A DNA stretch of 64,000 nucleotides from an uncultured Lachnospiraceae bacterium (GTDB taxonomy: Bacteria > Bacillota > Clostridia > Lachnospirales > Lachnospiraceae). The stretch is from assembly GCA_944377405.1 (NCBI GenBank), contig CALWES010000002.1, positions 124,001-188,000 on the forward strand, read 5' to 3'. A program made the translations under genes and the position numbers. The notes beneath the pieces are model-generated. The model saw only the letters and a program-made list of their open reading frames with translations. It did not search any database and was not told the DNA's origin. How positions within the stretch are numbered: the stretch's first letter is position 1; each line of letters begins with the position of its first letter. Below, in pieces: positions 42,300 through 51,376 of this stretch.

Positions 42300-43115
42300 A
42301 TGAAACTGATTGCTGTCGGCGACAATGTGACGGACTGCTATGTGGACGAGGGAGTGTACTTCCCCGGCGGCAACGCGGTAAATGTAGCTGTAAACTGCAA
42401 ACGGAACGGAGCGGAAAGGGTGGCATATATCGGCGTCTTCGGAGACGATGAGAATGCCGACTGGATCCGCAGTTGTCTTACGGAGGAAGGGGTCGGATAC
42501 GAGAGGTCCAGAAAAGTTTATGGACATTCCGGCCAGCCTCAGGTATACTTAAAAGACGGAGACAGAGTTTTCGGACCGGGACCCAGGGACAGCTGCCAGC
42601 ACCTTTTCAGCATCCGGATCGTCCCGGAGGACATTGAACTGATCAGACAGTTCGATGTCTGCCATACCAGCTGCTACTCCAACATCGAGTACGAGCTTCC
42701 GGCCTTATCAGAGGCCTGCAAGGTCAGCTTTGACTTTTCCGATAAGCGGGATGAAGCATATCTCAGAAGGGTGTGCCCCTATGTGACCTATGCCTTCTTC
42801 TCGGGAGCAGACCTTTCAGAGGAAGCGGTAAAGGCTCTGATGGAGCAGGCTCACGGATACGGAGCTTCTATCGTTGGAGTGACCAGGGGCAAGGAGGGCG
42901 CCATCTTCTATGACGGAAAGGCCTTTTACCGTCAGGGGATCGTAAAAGTGGACGCCATCGATACCATGGGAGCAGGGGACAGCTTTATTGCCGGTTTTCT
43001 CACCAGATACACGGATACCGGTGATATGGAGGCTTCTCTTCGCTATGCAGCGGAGCGTTCCGCAAAAACCTGTACGGAGCGGGGAGGATTTGGACATCCC
43101 CATCCGCTCAGATAA
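42300..43115 (+). CDS. frlD: Fructoselysine 6-kinase-like PfkB family kinase
   Basis: The 271-residue kinase has GGNAVNVAVNCKRNG near residue 26 and the PfkB signature DTMGAGDSFIAGF, with catalytic Asp around residue 225. FrlD phosphorylates the imported Amadori compound at C6, after which FrlB cleaves it. Its short length and GGNAVNVAV wording fit FrlD rather than ribokinase or fructokinase. ATG 42300 follows GGAAAGG. A terminator comes after it. Confidence 0.88.
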   Translation: MKLIAVGDNVTDCYVDEGVYFPGGNAVNVAVNCKRNGAERVAYIGVFGDDENADWIRSCLTEEGVGYERSRKVYGHSGQPQVYLKDGDRVFGPGPRDSCQHLFSIRIVPEDIELIRQFDVCHTSCYSNIEYELPALSEACKVSFDFSDKRDEAYLRRVCPYVTYAFFSGADLSEEAVKALMEQAHGYGASIVGVTRGKEGAIFYDGKAFYRQGIVKVDAIDTMGAGDSFIAGFLTRYTDTGDMEASLRYAAERSAKTCTERGGFGHPHPLR

Positions 43116-43133
43116 AGGACGTAAAAACGGATC

Positions 43134-43175
43134 AGAGGATAACTGGGGGTGCAGACTTCGGTTATCCTCTTTTTT
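43134..43175 (+). terminator. Intrinsic terminator after frlD
   Basis: AGAGGATAAC (43134-43143) pairs perfectly with GTTATCCTCT (43161-43170), and five T follow. Confidence 0.85.
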
Positions 43176-43205
43176 ATAGGATATTTCAGGAAAGGACAGG
43201 AGCAT

Positions 43206-44015
43206 ATGTCGGATTTTTCAGCGGACTATCACATTCATTCCTCCGTATCCCCCGATTCCAAAGAAAGCTACGAAGGGATCTTTCAAGCGGCGGAGGAACG
43301 GGGACTTTCGGAGATCATGATCACGGAACATTACGAGTTTTTCCCCCGGGATTACCACAGCCGCTTCTTTGGGGAAGGATACATGGAGGATTATGAGAAA
43401 CGCTTCCGGGAGGCTGTGGCAAAGTATCGGGGAAGCTTAAGGATCGGTTTCGGCATCGAGTTCGGCCAGTCCAACGAGGACCCGGAAAAGGCAGAGAAGA
43501 TCCTGGAAGCCTTTGACTTCGACTATGTGATCGGCTCCTGTCACAAAATTGACAACATCGATTTATCGCAGTATGATTATAAAATAATCGACAAAGAGGC
43601 GCTCCTGGACCGCTATCTGAAGGAACTTTACCGGATCGCGGAGGCGGGACTGTATGACTGCCTCGGACATCTGGACCTGCCGAAGCGCTATGCAAAAAGG
43701 CAGGGGCTGGAGCTTGCAATTTCCCCGGAGGACGAACGGCTGGAGCGGATCCTCCGCTGTGTGATCCGTCAGGGAAAGGGCATTGAAATCAATACCTCAG
43801 GGATGCGGCAGGGGCTTTCGGAATGTCTTCCCTCCCCTGGCATCCTGAAAAAATATGCAGCCCTGGGAGGCCGTATCGTGACTGTGGGCTCCGACGCCCA
43901 CAGGGCAGTGGACGTGGCGGCGGACCTGGAGACTGCAAAAAGCTATATGAGAACGGCAGGACTTGAATACATAACTTGCTATAGAAACAGAAAGCCGGAA
44001 ATGATCATGCTGTAA
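43206..44015 (+). CDS. PHP domain phosphoesterase, histidinol-phosphatase HisJ-like
   Basis: The 269-residue protein shows the PHP metal motifs: YHIHSSVSPDS at the start, ITEHYE around 41, IEFGQ around 84, GSCHKID, CLGHLDLPKRY and a final GSDAHRA. HisJ removes phosphate from histidinol phosphate, but no his genes are near. In this place it might act on a phosphorylated sugar or side product of fructosamine metabolism, which is inference. ATG 43206 follows ACAGGAG. It lies after the frlD terminator and needs readthrough or its own promoter. Confidence 0.82.
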   Translation: MSDFSADYHIHSSVSPDSKESYEGIFQAAEERGLSEIMITEHYEFFPRDYHSRFFGEGYMEDYEKRFREAVAKYRGSLRIGFGIEFGQSNEDPEKAEKILEAFDFDYVIGSCHKIDNIDLSQYDYKIIDKEALLDRYLKELYRIAEAGLYDCLGHLDLPKRYAKRQGLELAISPEDERLERILRCVIRQGKGIEINTSGMRQGLSECLPSPGILKKYAALGGRIVTVGSDAHRAVDVAADLETAKSYMRTAGLEYITCYRNRKPEMIML

Positions 44016-44055
44016 CAGGTCAGGGAGACCTGAATCTAAAGAAACGGAGTAAGTT

Positions 44056-44838
44056 ATGCTGGAACAGAACACCATGAAGCCGCTGTACGAACAGCTGATG
44101 GATGCCATCCGGGAGGATATCCGGAAACAGGTCTATAAGCCGGGGGACAAGCTTCCTACGGAGACGGAGCTGGAGAATATCTACAGCGTGAGCCGGATCA
44201 CGGTCCGCAGGGCCGTAAAGGAGCTCTGCGATGAAAATATCCTGATCAAGAAGCAGGGAAAGGGGACCTTTGTGTTAAATCGGGAGATCCGTTCCCATCT
44301 GGAAGGGATCGGAGGATTCCATGATGCCCTGGGGGGCATGCAGCGGGCCTCCACAGAGCTTTTATCCATCGATGAGGTGGAGGCAGGACAGGAGTTTGGA
44401 GACTACCTTTCCATGCCGGCTTCCTACTCCATCATCCGGATCCGCAGGGTCCTGTCCGCAGACGGTGCGCCGGTGATGCTGGATACCTGCTACCTTCCCG
44501 CCTTCCGTTATCCGGGGATCCGCCAGCGCCTTACGGGCAATTTTTCCGTCTATGGGATCCTTCGGGAGGAATACGGCATCAAGATGACCACGGCGGAGAA
44601 GGTCCTGAAGGTTCGCCGTGCCAATGGAGAGGAGCAGCTGCTTCTGAACTGCGGGGAAGGAGATCCGGTATTTGATATCTTCAAGATCGTCTACGACGAA
44701 AACAAGATCCCGGTGCATGTATCCATCAGTATCATGAACGGAGAGAACACCTCCTATATCATATCCACGGATAACCGGAATCATCTGAAGATCAAAAACC
44801 GAAAGAAAAAGGTAAATGAGCTGATCGAACAGCCTTAA
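44056..44838 (+). CDS. GntR family regulator with UTRA domain (FrlR-like)
   Basis: The 260-residue protein begins with the GntR winged helix (PLYEQLMDAIREDIRKQVYKPGDKLPTETELENIYSVSRITVRRAVKEL), and a UTRA effector domain follows from about 95. This HutC subgroup responds to small phosphorylated sugars or related ligands. It is the last gene of the fructosamine cluster and most likely binds the ATATAACGTTATAT palindrome at the frlB promoter. ACGGAGT precedes ATG. Confidence 0.92.
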   Translation: MLEQNTMKPLYEQLMDAIREDIRKQVYKPGDKLPTETELENIYSVSRITVRRAVKELCDENILIKKQGKGTFVLNREIRSHLEGIGGFHDALGGMQRASTELLSIDEVEAGQEFGDYLSMPASYSIIRIRRVLSADGAPVMLDTCYLPAFRYPGIRQRLTGNFSVYGILREEYGIKMTTAEKVLKVRRANGEEQLLLNCGEGDPVFDIFKIVYDENKIPVHVSISIMNGENTSYIISTDNRNHLKIKNRKKKVNELIEQP

Positions 44839-44857
44839 GTCCCGGGAAGGGACGGCG

Positions 44858-44880
44858 GGGGCCCTGAAAGGGGCCCCTTT
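44858..44880 (+). terminator. Terminator after the GntR gene
   Basis: GGGGCCC (44858-44864) pairs with GGGCCCC (44871-44877), with three T following. Confidence 0.75.
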
Positions 44881-44954
44881 CTGATGCCTGCCGGAGGCAG
44901 CCGGCAGTCCGCCGGCAGCTGCGGATTTTCCGTATGGAAAAAGCAGGCCTTCTA

Positions 44955-44963
44955 TGATATAAT
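44955..44963 (+). promoter_or_regulatory. Extended -10 promoter of the pyrH block
   Basis: TGA-TATAAT at 44955-44963, 34 bp before the pyrH start codon. It gives pyrH its own promoter, as needed since rpsB-tsf is far away. Confidence 0.65.
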
Positions 44964-44997
44964 ACCGGCAGATATATTTTACGGCAGGGAGGAAGGC

Positions 44998-45708
44998 ATG
45001 GAAAAACACAGACGAGTGATGCTGAAGCTTTCCGGGGAAGCACTGGCCGGGGAGAAGCATACGGGCTTTTCCGAGGAGACGGTAACGGCAGTGGCCCGGG
45101 AGGTAAAGGAGGCCTACGATAAGGGTGTGGAGATCGCCATTGTCATTGGCGGCGGCAACTTCTGGAGAGGCAGGAGCAGCAAGGCCTTTGACCGGGTAAA
45201 GGCAGACCAGATCGGTATGCTGGCCACGGTGATGAACTGTATCTATGTCTCCGAGATCTTCCGGAACAACGGGATGAAGACGAAGATCTTCAGTGCCTTT
45301 GAGATCCCGGGCATTGCGCCGGTCTTCGAGAAGGATGCGGTGATGGAAGCTCTGGAGACAGGCCACGTGGTATTCTTTGCAGGAGGCACCGGACACCCCT
45401 ATTTCAGCACGGACAGCGGTATCGCTTTAAGAGCCATCGAGATCGGGGCGGACAGTATCCTGCTGGCAAAGGCAGTGGATGGAGTCTATGACAGTGATCC
45501 CGCAAAGAACCCCCAGGCAAAGAAGTACGACTGCCTGAGCATCCGGGAAGTAGTGGAGAAAAAACTGCAGGTAATCGACCTTACCGCCAGCATCCTGTGC
45601 ATGGAAAACCATATGCCTCTTGCGGTATTTTCCCTGAATAAGCCGGGCGCCATTGCAGACGCTCTGAAGGGAAAGATCGACGGGACCATCATTACAGCTG
45701 ACGAATAA
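44998..45708 (+). CDS. pyrH: UMP kinase
   Basis: The 236-residue kinase converts UMP to UDP. The amino-acid-kinase fold is clear from RVMLKLSGEALAG at the start, IGGGNFWRGR around 48, and AGGTGHPYFSTDSG around 130. An upstream extension of the frame is ruled out because ATG 44998 has GGGAGGAAGG and the normal length. It begins the conserved block that runs to polC and is followed 26 bp later by frr. Confidence 0.97.
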   Translation: MEKHRRVMLKLSGEALAGEKHTGFSEETVTAVAREVKEAYDKGVEIAIVIGGGNFWRGRSSKAFDRVKADQIGMLATVMNCIYVSEIFRNNGMKTKIFSAFEIPGIAPVFEKDAVMEALETGHVVFFAGGTGHPYFSTDSGIALRAIEIGADSILLAKAVDGVYDSDPAKNPQAKKYDCLSIREVVEKKLQVIDLTASILCMENHMPLAVFSLNKPGAIADALKGKIDGTIITADE

Positions 45709-45734
45709 TATAATGAAAAGGGAGTAGAAGAGCT

Positions 45735-46289
45735 ATGACGGACGAGCTGAAGAAATTTGAAGAGAAGATGAAGAAGTCTTATGATAACCTCTGCGAGGAG
45801 TTTGCAGGGATCCGGGCAGGCAGGGCGAACCCCCATGTTCTGGATAAGATCAAAGTGGACTATTACGGGACCCTCACACCCCTCCAGCAGGTGGGCAACA
45901 TCTCCGTTCCGGAGGCCCGCATTATCCTGATCCAGCCCTGGGAGAAGGGAATGATCAAGGAGATCGAAAAGGCCATCAACATGTCTGACCTGGGGATCAA
46001 CCCAACCTCAGACGGAAGCTCTGTAAGGCTTGTATTCCCGGAGCTCAATGAGGAGAGACGTAAGGAGCTGGCAAAGCAGATCAAGAAGTACGGCGAGGAG
46101 GCCAAGGTGGCTGTCCGCAATATCAGAAGAGACGCCAACGACGCCGTAAAGAAGATGGAGAAGGCCGGCGAGATGACGGAAGACGACGTAAAGGCTGCGG
46201 ATAAGGATATCCAGAAGATGACGGACAACATGATCCAGGAGATCGACAAGGCTGTTGAAGCCAAGACAAAGGATATCATGACGGTATAA
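45735..46289 (+). CDS. frr: Ribosome recycling factor
   Basis: The 184-residue factor splits the ribosome after termination with EF-G. Family marks are the helix [25 protein letters not shown] near residue 25-50 and [14 protein letters not shown] around 130. It is full length and lies in the usual place after pyrH. Confidence 0.98.
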   Translation: MTDELKKFEEKMKKSYDNLCEEFAGIRAGRANPHVLDKIKVDYYGTLTPLQQVGNISVPEARIILIQPWEKGMIKEIEKAINMSDLGINPTSDGSSVRLVFPELNEERRKELAKQIKKYGEEAKVAVRNIRRDANDAVKKMEKAGEMTEDDVKAADKDIQKMTDNMIQEIDKAVEAKTKDIMTV

Positions 46290-46404
46290 ATGCCGGATCG
46301 GTGATGAGCAGTAGAGGGACAGTATGAAAGGCGCAGTTTCTGCGCCTTGTCCGTTTATGCTCATCACATTTTTTAAGGAAACCGGAAAGGGAGGAAACAG
46401 AAGC

Positions 46405-47127
46405 ATGGCAGAGGAGATCAAGGCTGGGGCAGTCCCCGCACATGTGGCCATCATCATGGACGGAAACGGACGCTGGGCAAAAAAGAAAGGGATGCCCAGG
46501 ACCTTCGGACATAAGCAGGGCTGTAAGGTGGTGGAGCAGACGGTTGAGGATGCCGCAAGACTGGGCATCCGCTATCTGACCGTCTATGCCTTTTCCACGG
46601 AGAACTGGAAGCGCTCCGAAGAGGAAGTGGGGGCCCTGATGCAGCTTTTCCGCTACTATATGGTCCGGCTCCTGCAGGTGGCGGTGAAGAACAACGTCCG
46701 GGTCCGGATGATCGGAGACCGGAGGCGCTTCCCTGCAGACATCATAGCCGGCATCGACCGTCTGGAGCAGGAGACAAAGGACGCCACGGGCATGACCTTT
46801 GTCATCGCCGTCAACTACGGCGGCAGGGATGAGATCCGAAGAGCCGCCATCCGCTACGGAGAGGATATCAGGGCAGGTAAGGCGCAGGCGGGAGAGTCCC
46901 TTACGGAGCAGGACTTTTCCGCATACCTGGATACAGCGGGCATGCCGGATCCGGACCTTCTGATCCGCACCTCCGGAGAGCTGCGCCTCAGCAATTTCCT
47001 GCTGTGGCAGTGCGCCTACTCGGAGATCGTGATCACGGATGTTCTGTGGCCGGACTTCAATAAAGAGGAGCTTCTTAAGGCCATCGATATCTACAATCAC
47101 AGAAACAGAAGATACGGAGGTGTCTGA
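46405..47127 (+). CDS. uppS: Isoprenyl transferase (undecaprenyl diphosphate synthase)
   Basis: The enzyme builds the C55 lipid carrier for cell wall synthesis from IPP. The 240-residue protein has HVAIIMDGNGRWAKKKG, with the catalytic Asp around residue 20, then YAFSTENWKRS and the late motif DLLIRTSGELRLSNFLLWQ. ATG 46405 lies after GGAGG; the longer upstream frame is not needed. Its last base overlaps cdsA. Confidence 0.97.
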   Translation: MAEEIKAGAVPAHVAIIMDGNGRWAKKKGMPRTFGHKQGCKVVEQTVEDAARLGIRYLTVYAFSTENWKRSEEEVGALMQLFRYYMVRLLQVAVKNNVRVRMIGDRRRFPADIIAGIDRLEQETKDATGMTFVIAVNYGGRDEIRRAAIRYGEDIRAGKAQAGESLTEQDFSAYLDTAGMPDPDLLIRTSGELRLSNFLLWQCAYSEIVITDVLWPDFNKEELLKAIDIYNHRNRRYGGV

Positions 47128-47939
47128 TGTTCTGGAAACGACTTTTCAGCGGCATCGTCCTGGTGATCCTGGCAGTGATCCTGGTGGGACTGGGAGGCGT
47201 GCCCCTTCTTCTGGCAACGGCCCTGATCTCCCTGGTGGGGCAGTTTGAGCTTTACCGGGCCCTGTCCATCGATCATAAGTCCATAGCCGCCATCGGATAT
47301 GCCTCCACGGTGATCTACTATCTGCTGGTGCTCTTTGAGGGACGGGCCTATATGACCACCATGATCGTGGGGACCCTCATGGTCTTCATGGCGGCCTATG
47401 TGGCTACCTTCCCGGAGTACAAGACGGAGGAGATCACAGCGGCGTTTTTCGGCGTCTGCTATGTGTCGGTGATGATGAGCTACCTCTACCTGACCAGGCA
47501 GCTTGCAGACGGCAGGTTCCTGGTATGGCTGATCTTCCTGAGCTCCTGGGGCTGCGACACCCTGGCCTACTGTGCAGGCATGCTCTTCGGACGCCATCGG
47601 ATGGTGCCGAAGCTGAGCCCCAAAAAGACCTGGGAGGGAGCGGCTGGAGGCGTGATCGGCGCCTCCCTGCTGGGCTTTCTTTTCGGCCATATCTTTGCTG
47701 CCTCCATGGAGGAGATCAGCGGAGCTGCCTTTGTATGCGCCTTTGCCTGCGGCATCGGAGCCCTGATCTCCATGATCGGGGACCTGGCGGCCTCAGCCAT
47801 CAAGCGCAATCACAATATCAAGGACTACGGCAATCTGATACCGGGTCACGGAGGGATCCTGGACCGCTTTGATTCCCTTCTGTTTACGGCCCCGGCGATC
47901 TATTATGCGATCCAGTTTATGAATGAGGTTTGGCATTGA
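47127..47939 (+). CDS. cdsA: Phosphatidate cytidylyltransferase
   Basis: The 270-residue membrane enzyme makes CDP-diacylglycerol for phospholipids. It has about eight membrane segments and the C-terminal signature SAIKRNHNIKDYGNLIPGHGGILDRFDSL, with metal-binding Asp residues. GKM-like KKTWEGAAGG lies before it. Start and stop overlap the neighbouring genes. Confidence 0.96.
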   Translation: MFWKRLFSGIVLVILAVILVGLGGVPLLLATALISLVGQFELYRALSIDHKSIAAIGYASTVIYYLLVLFEGRAYMTTMIVGTLMVFMAAYVATFPEYKTEEITAAFFGVCYVSVMMSYLYLTRQLADGRFLVWLIFLSSWGCDTLAYCAGMLFGRHRMVPKLSPKKTWEGAAGGVIGASLLGFLFGHIFAASMEEISGAAFVCAFACGIGALISMIGDLAASAIKRNHNIKDYGNLIPGHGGILDRFDSLLFTAPAIYYAIQFMNEVWH

Positions 47940-49180
47940 TGAAACAGAGATTATCGATCCTGGGAAGCACCGGTTCCATCGGTACCCAGACGCTGGAGCT
48001 GGTAAGGCTCTCGTCAGAGCTTTCCGTGGCCGCCCTTGCGGCCCGCTCCAATATAAAGCTGCTTATGGAGCAGATCCTGGAATTCAGGCCGGGGCTTGTA
48101 TGCCTCTATGAGGAAGATAAGGCAGAGGCCCTCAGGCAGCAGCTGAAGGAAAGGGCAGAGGATCAGGAAACCCCGGAGGAGCTTCGGGCTTATCTGCGGG
48201 ACCTTCCCGTATTAAGGGGCATGGAGGGCCTCATGAAGGCGGCAGCCTGTCCGGAGGCGGACACCACGGTGGTGGCGGTAGTGGGGATGATCGGCATCAG
48301 ACCCACCATTGCGGCCATAGAGGCCCGCAAGAAGATCGCCCTTGCCAACAAGGAGACCCTGGTCTGTGCCGGCCATATCATCATGTCCATGGTCCGGGAA
48401 TACGGGGTGACCTTAACCCCCGTGGACTCCGAGCACAGTGCCATCTTCCAGTGCCTTCAGGGAGAAGAAAAGGGCTCCGTGGAGAAGCTCCTTCTGACGG
48501 CCTCCGGAGGACCCTTCCGGGGATACCGTCTGGAGCAGCTGCGGGATATCAGGCCCAAGGACGCCCTGAAGCATCCCAACTGGAGCATGGGAGCAAAGAT
48601 CACAATCGATTCCTCCACAATGATCAACAAGGCTCTGGAGGTCATGGAGGCCCACTGGCTCTTTGACGTCCCCATGGAGGATATCGAAGTGGTCATCCAG
48701 CCCCAGTCCGTGATCCACAGCATGGTACAGTTTCAGGACGGGGCGGTGAAGGCCCAGCTGGGAGTCCCCAGCATGCTGATCCCCATCGAATATGCCCTTT
48801 TCGCGCCGGAGCGGATCCCCCTTCCTCCGGAAGAAAAGCTGGATTTCAGGAGCCTTACGAAGCTGGACTTCTCCATTCCGGATCCGGAGGTGTTCCGGGG
48901 ACTGGCCCTGGGGATCCAGGCCGGAAAACGGGGCGGCACCATGCCTACGGTGTTCAATGCAGCCAATGAAGAGGCTGTGGCGGCCTTCCTTCAGGAACGG
49001 ATCGCCTATCTGGACATCCCGGCGGGGATCGAGGCTGCTATGGAGGCCCATGAGGTGAAGGAGGATCCCTCTCTGGAGGAGATCCTTGAGACGGAAGCCT
49101 GGGCCCGGGCATTTATCCGGGATCGCTTCGGGCTTTCCGAAGAAACAAAGGCGAAGAAGCTGGAGGACACTACTTGTTAA
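47939..49180 (+). CDS. dxr: 1-deoxy-D-xylulose 5-phosphate reductoisomerase
   Basis: This is the second enzyme of the MEP isoprenoid pathway. The 413-residue protein starts MKQRLSILGSTGSIGTQTL, an NADPH-binding start. The catalytic middle has NKETLVCAG, PVDSEHSAIFQ, SGGPFRG and HPNWSMGAKITIDSSTM. The ATG overlaps the cdsA stop codon as TGATG. Together with ispG in the same block it shows use of the MEP pathway. Confidence 0.97.
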   Translation: MKQRLSILGSTGSIGTQTLELVRLSSELSVAALAARSNIKLLMEQILEFRPGLVCLYEEDKAEALRQQLKERAEDQETPEELRAYLRDLPVLRGMEGLMKAAACPEADTTVVAVVGMIGIRPTIAAIEARKKIALANKETLVCAGHIIMSMVREYGVTLTPVDSEHSAIFQCLQGEEKGSVEKLLLTASGGPFRGYRLEQLRDIRPKDALKHPNWSMGAKITIDSSTMINKALEVMEAHWLFDVPMEDIEVVIQPQSVIHSMVQFQDGAVKAQLGVPSMLIPIEYALFAPERIPLPPEEKLDFRSLTKLDFSIPDPEVFRGLALGIQAGKRGGTMPTVFNAANEEAVAAFLQERIAYLDIPAGIEAAMEAHEVKEDPSLEEILETEAWARAFIRDRFGLSEETKAKKLEDTTC

Positions 49181-50292
49181 GCTTGATCATATCCATTATT
49201 GCCCTTGGATTCATCATATTTTTTCATGAGCTGGGACATTTTCTCCTGGCAAAGGCCTGCGGCGTAGGGGTGGTGGAGTTTTCCCTGGGAATGGGACCGA
49301 GGCTTCTGACCCTGGTGCGGGGAAATACCCGCTATTCCCTGAAGGCCCTGCCCTTCGGCGGCTCCTGCATGATGGTGGGAGAGGACCCGGAGATGACAGG
49401 GGAGGAGGAAGGAGAGACCTCGTCTGGCCATATCGAACTGGACGGAAGAGTCTACAGGAAGGAGAGCTCCTTCCTGGAGAAACCTGCCTGGAAGCGCTTT
49501 CTCATCATTGCTGCAGGACCGGTCTTCAACTTTATCCTGGCCTTCCTCCTGTCTCTGGTGATCACCCAGCAGGCAGGGGTAGACCGGCCGGTGATCCTGT
49601 CCGTGGAGGAAGGAATGCCGGCGGCCCAGACGGAGATCCAACCGGGGGATACGGTCCTGGCCTTAAACGGGGAGAAGATCACGGTCTACCGGGACATCCA
49701 GATGTTCCTTCTGATGCACCAGCAGGAGATCGCAGAGGGAATGCCAGTCTCCATCACCTACGCCCATGAAGACGGTACCAAAAGAACGGAAACCATCCTG
49801 CCGGCTTACGCCGAGGATACGGGCTCCTATCGTATGGGCCTTGTATTCAGCGGAAGCTATCAGCCGGTAACGGGGGCGGGAGAGCTTCTGCGGTACAGCG
49901 CCTATAACGTGGAGTTCTGCATCAGATCTACTGTAAGTTCCCTGGAGCTTTTGTTTACGGGAAGGGTTCACAAGGACGATGTGATGGGACCGGTACGCAT
50001 GGTGGCGGTGATGGACGATACGGTGGAGACGGCCTCACAGTACGGACTCTGGTCCATGGCCATGAGCCTTATGAATCTGGCCCTTCTGATCTCAGCCTCT
50101 CTTGGAGCCATGAACCTGCTGCCCATACCGGCCTTAGACGGCGGACAGCTCCTCTTCATCCTCATCGAGATGATCTGCAGGAGGCCCCTGCCCAGGGAAT
50201 GGATCGGAAGGATCAATATGGCGGGAATGCTGTTCCTTCTGGGACTGATGTTCCTGATCCTGTTCAATGATATCAGCTTTATGCTGCGATAA
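49174..50292 (+). CDS. rseP: Site-2 intramembrane metalloprotease RseP, TTG start
   Basis: The 372-residue membrane protease has the zinc motif HELGH (His18, Glu19, His22) in its first membrane segment. A PDZ domain follows at about 130-215 (VEEGMPAAQTEIQPGDTVLALNG). The second motif, NLLPIPALDGGQLLF, is near residue 314 and carries the third ligand Asp. It cuts membrane-bound regulators or signal peptides. TTG 49174 is chosen: GGAGG lies 7 nt upstream, and the start overlaps the dxr stop. Confidence 0.95.
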   Translation: MLSLIISIIALGFIIFFHELGHFLLAKACGVGVVEFSLGMGPRLLTLVRGNTRYSLKALPFGGSCMMVGEDPEMTGEEEGETSSGHIELDGRVYRKESSFLEKPAWKRFLIIAAGPVFNFILAFLLSLVITQQAGVDRPVILSVEEGMPAAQTEIQPGDTVLALNGEKITVYRDIQMFLLMHQQEIAEGMPVSITYAHEDGTKRTETILPAYAEDTGSYRMGLVFSGSYQPVTGAGELLRYSAYNVEFCIRSTVSSLELLFTGRVHKDDVMGPVRMVAVMDDTVETASQYGLWSMAMSLMNLALLISASLGAMNLLPIPALDGGQLLFILIEMICRRPLPREWIGRINMAGMLFLLGLMFLILFNDISFMLR

Positions 50293-50311
50293 AGAAAGAC
50301 GGAGGAAAAAC

Positions 50312-51376
50312 ATGGAACGGATGAAGACCAGAGAGGTAAAGATCGGTGGCGTTACCATAGGGGGAAATAACCCAATTGCCATTCAGTCCATGTGCAATAC
50401 GAAAACCACGGATGTGGAGGCCACGGTGGCCCAGATCCGGAGACTGACGGAGGCGGGCTGCGACATCGTGCGGGTGGCGGTGCCGGATGAGGCTTCGGCA
50501 GAGGCCATCGGGGAGATCAGAAGACAGATCACCATCCCCCTTGTGGCAGACATCCATTTTAATTATAAGCTTGCCATTGCCGCCATGGAAAGGGGCGTGG
50601 ACAAGATCCGCATAAACCCGGGAAATATCGGCGGCAGGGAAAACCTGCAGCAGGTGGTGGAGGCGGCAGCCGGAAGGAACGTCCCCATCCGGGTGGGAGT
50701 AAACTCCGGTTCCCTGGAAAAGGAGATCCTGGAGGCCCATGGGGGCCACGTAACGGCAGAGGGACTGGTGGAGTCAGCCCTTCAGAAGGCGGCCATGATC
50801 CAGGAGATGGACTATCACAATCTGGTGATCAGCATCAAATCCTCAGACGTCATGATGTGCGTAAGGGCCCATGAGCTGATCCGGGAGCGGACGGACATCC
50901 CCCTTCATGTGGGGATCACGGAGGCTGGAACGGTCTGGGCCGGAAACATCAAGTCCTCCGTGGGACTGGGGATCATCCTTCATGAGGGAATCGGAGATAC
51001 CATACGGGTATCCCTGACGGGAGACCCGGTGGAGGAGATCCGCACGGCAAAGCAGATCCTTAAGACCCTGGGCCTCAGAAAGGGAGGCATCGAGGTGGTG
51101 AGCTGCCCCACCTGCGGCAGGACCAGCATCGATCTGATCGGACTGGCGGATCAGGTAACGGAGCTCTGCAGCCGGAGGGAGTACGAAGGACTCTCCATGA
51201 AGGTGGCCTGCATGGGCTGTGTGGTAAACGGCCCCGGAGAGGCCAGAGAGGCGGAGCTTGGGATCTGCGGCGGAAAGGGAGAAGGCCTTATCATCCGCAG
51301 AGGAGAGATATTGCGAAAGGTACCGGAGGCAGAACTGCTTTCGGAGTTTAAAAAGGAGCTGGACCGTTATCTATGA
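50312..51376 (+). CDS. ispG: 4-hydroxy-3-methylbut-2-en-1-yl diphosphate synthase (GcpE)
   Basis: The 354-residue [4Fe-4S] enzyme acts late in the MEP pathway. The TIM-barrel part starts KTREVKIGGVTIGGNNPIAIQSMCNT, and the cluster domain near the end has SCPTCGRT and CMGCVVNGPGEA, with the expected cysteines. ATG 50312 follows GGAGG. Its end overlaps polC by 4 bp. Confidence 0.97.
   Translation: MERMKTREVKIGGVTIGGNNPIAIQSMCNTKTTDVEATVAQIRRLTEAGCDIVRVAVPDEASAEAIGEIRRQITIPLVADIHFNYKLAIAAMERGVDKIRINPGNIGGRENLQQVVEAAAGRNVPIRVGVNSGSLEKEILEAHGGHVTAEGLVESALQKAAMIQEMDYHNLVISIKSSDVMMCVRAHELIRERTDIPLHVGITEAGTVWAGNIKSSVGLGIILHEGIGDTIRVSLTGDPVEEIRTAKQILKTLGLRKGGIEVVSCPTCGRTSIDLIGLADQVTELCSRREYEGLSMKVACMGCVVNGPGEAREAELGICGGKGEGLIIRRGEILRKVPEAELLSEFKKELDRYL

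Noticed and set aside
43206..44015. Histidine biosynthesis gene hisK
   Set aside because: The PHP family includes histidinol phosphatase, but no other histidine gene is near and the gene lies in the fructosamine cluster, so the symbol was withheld.
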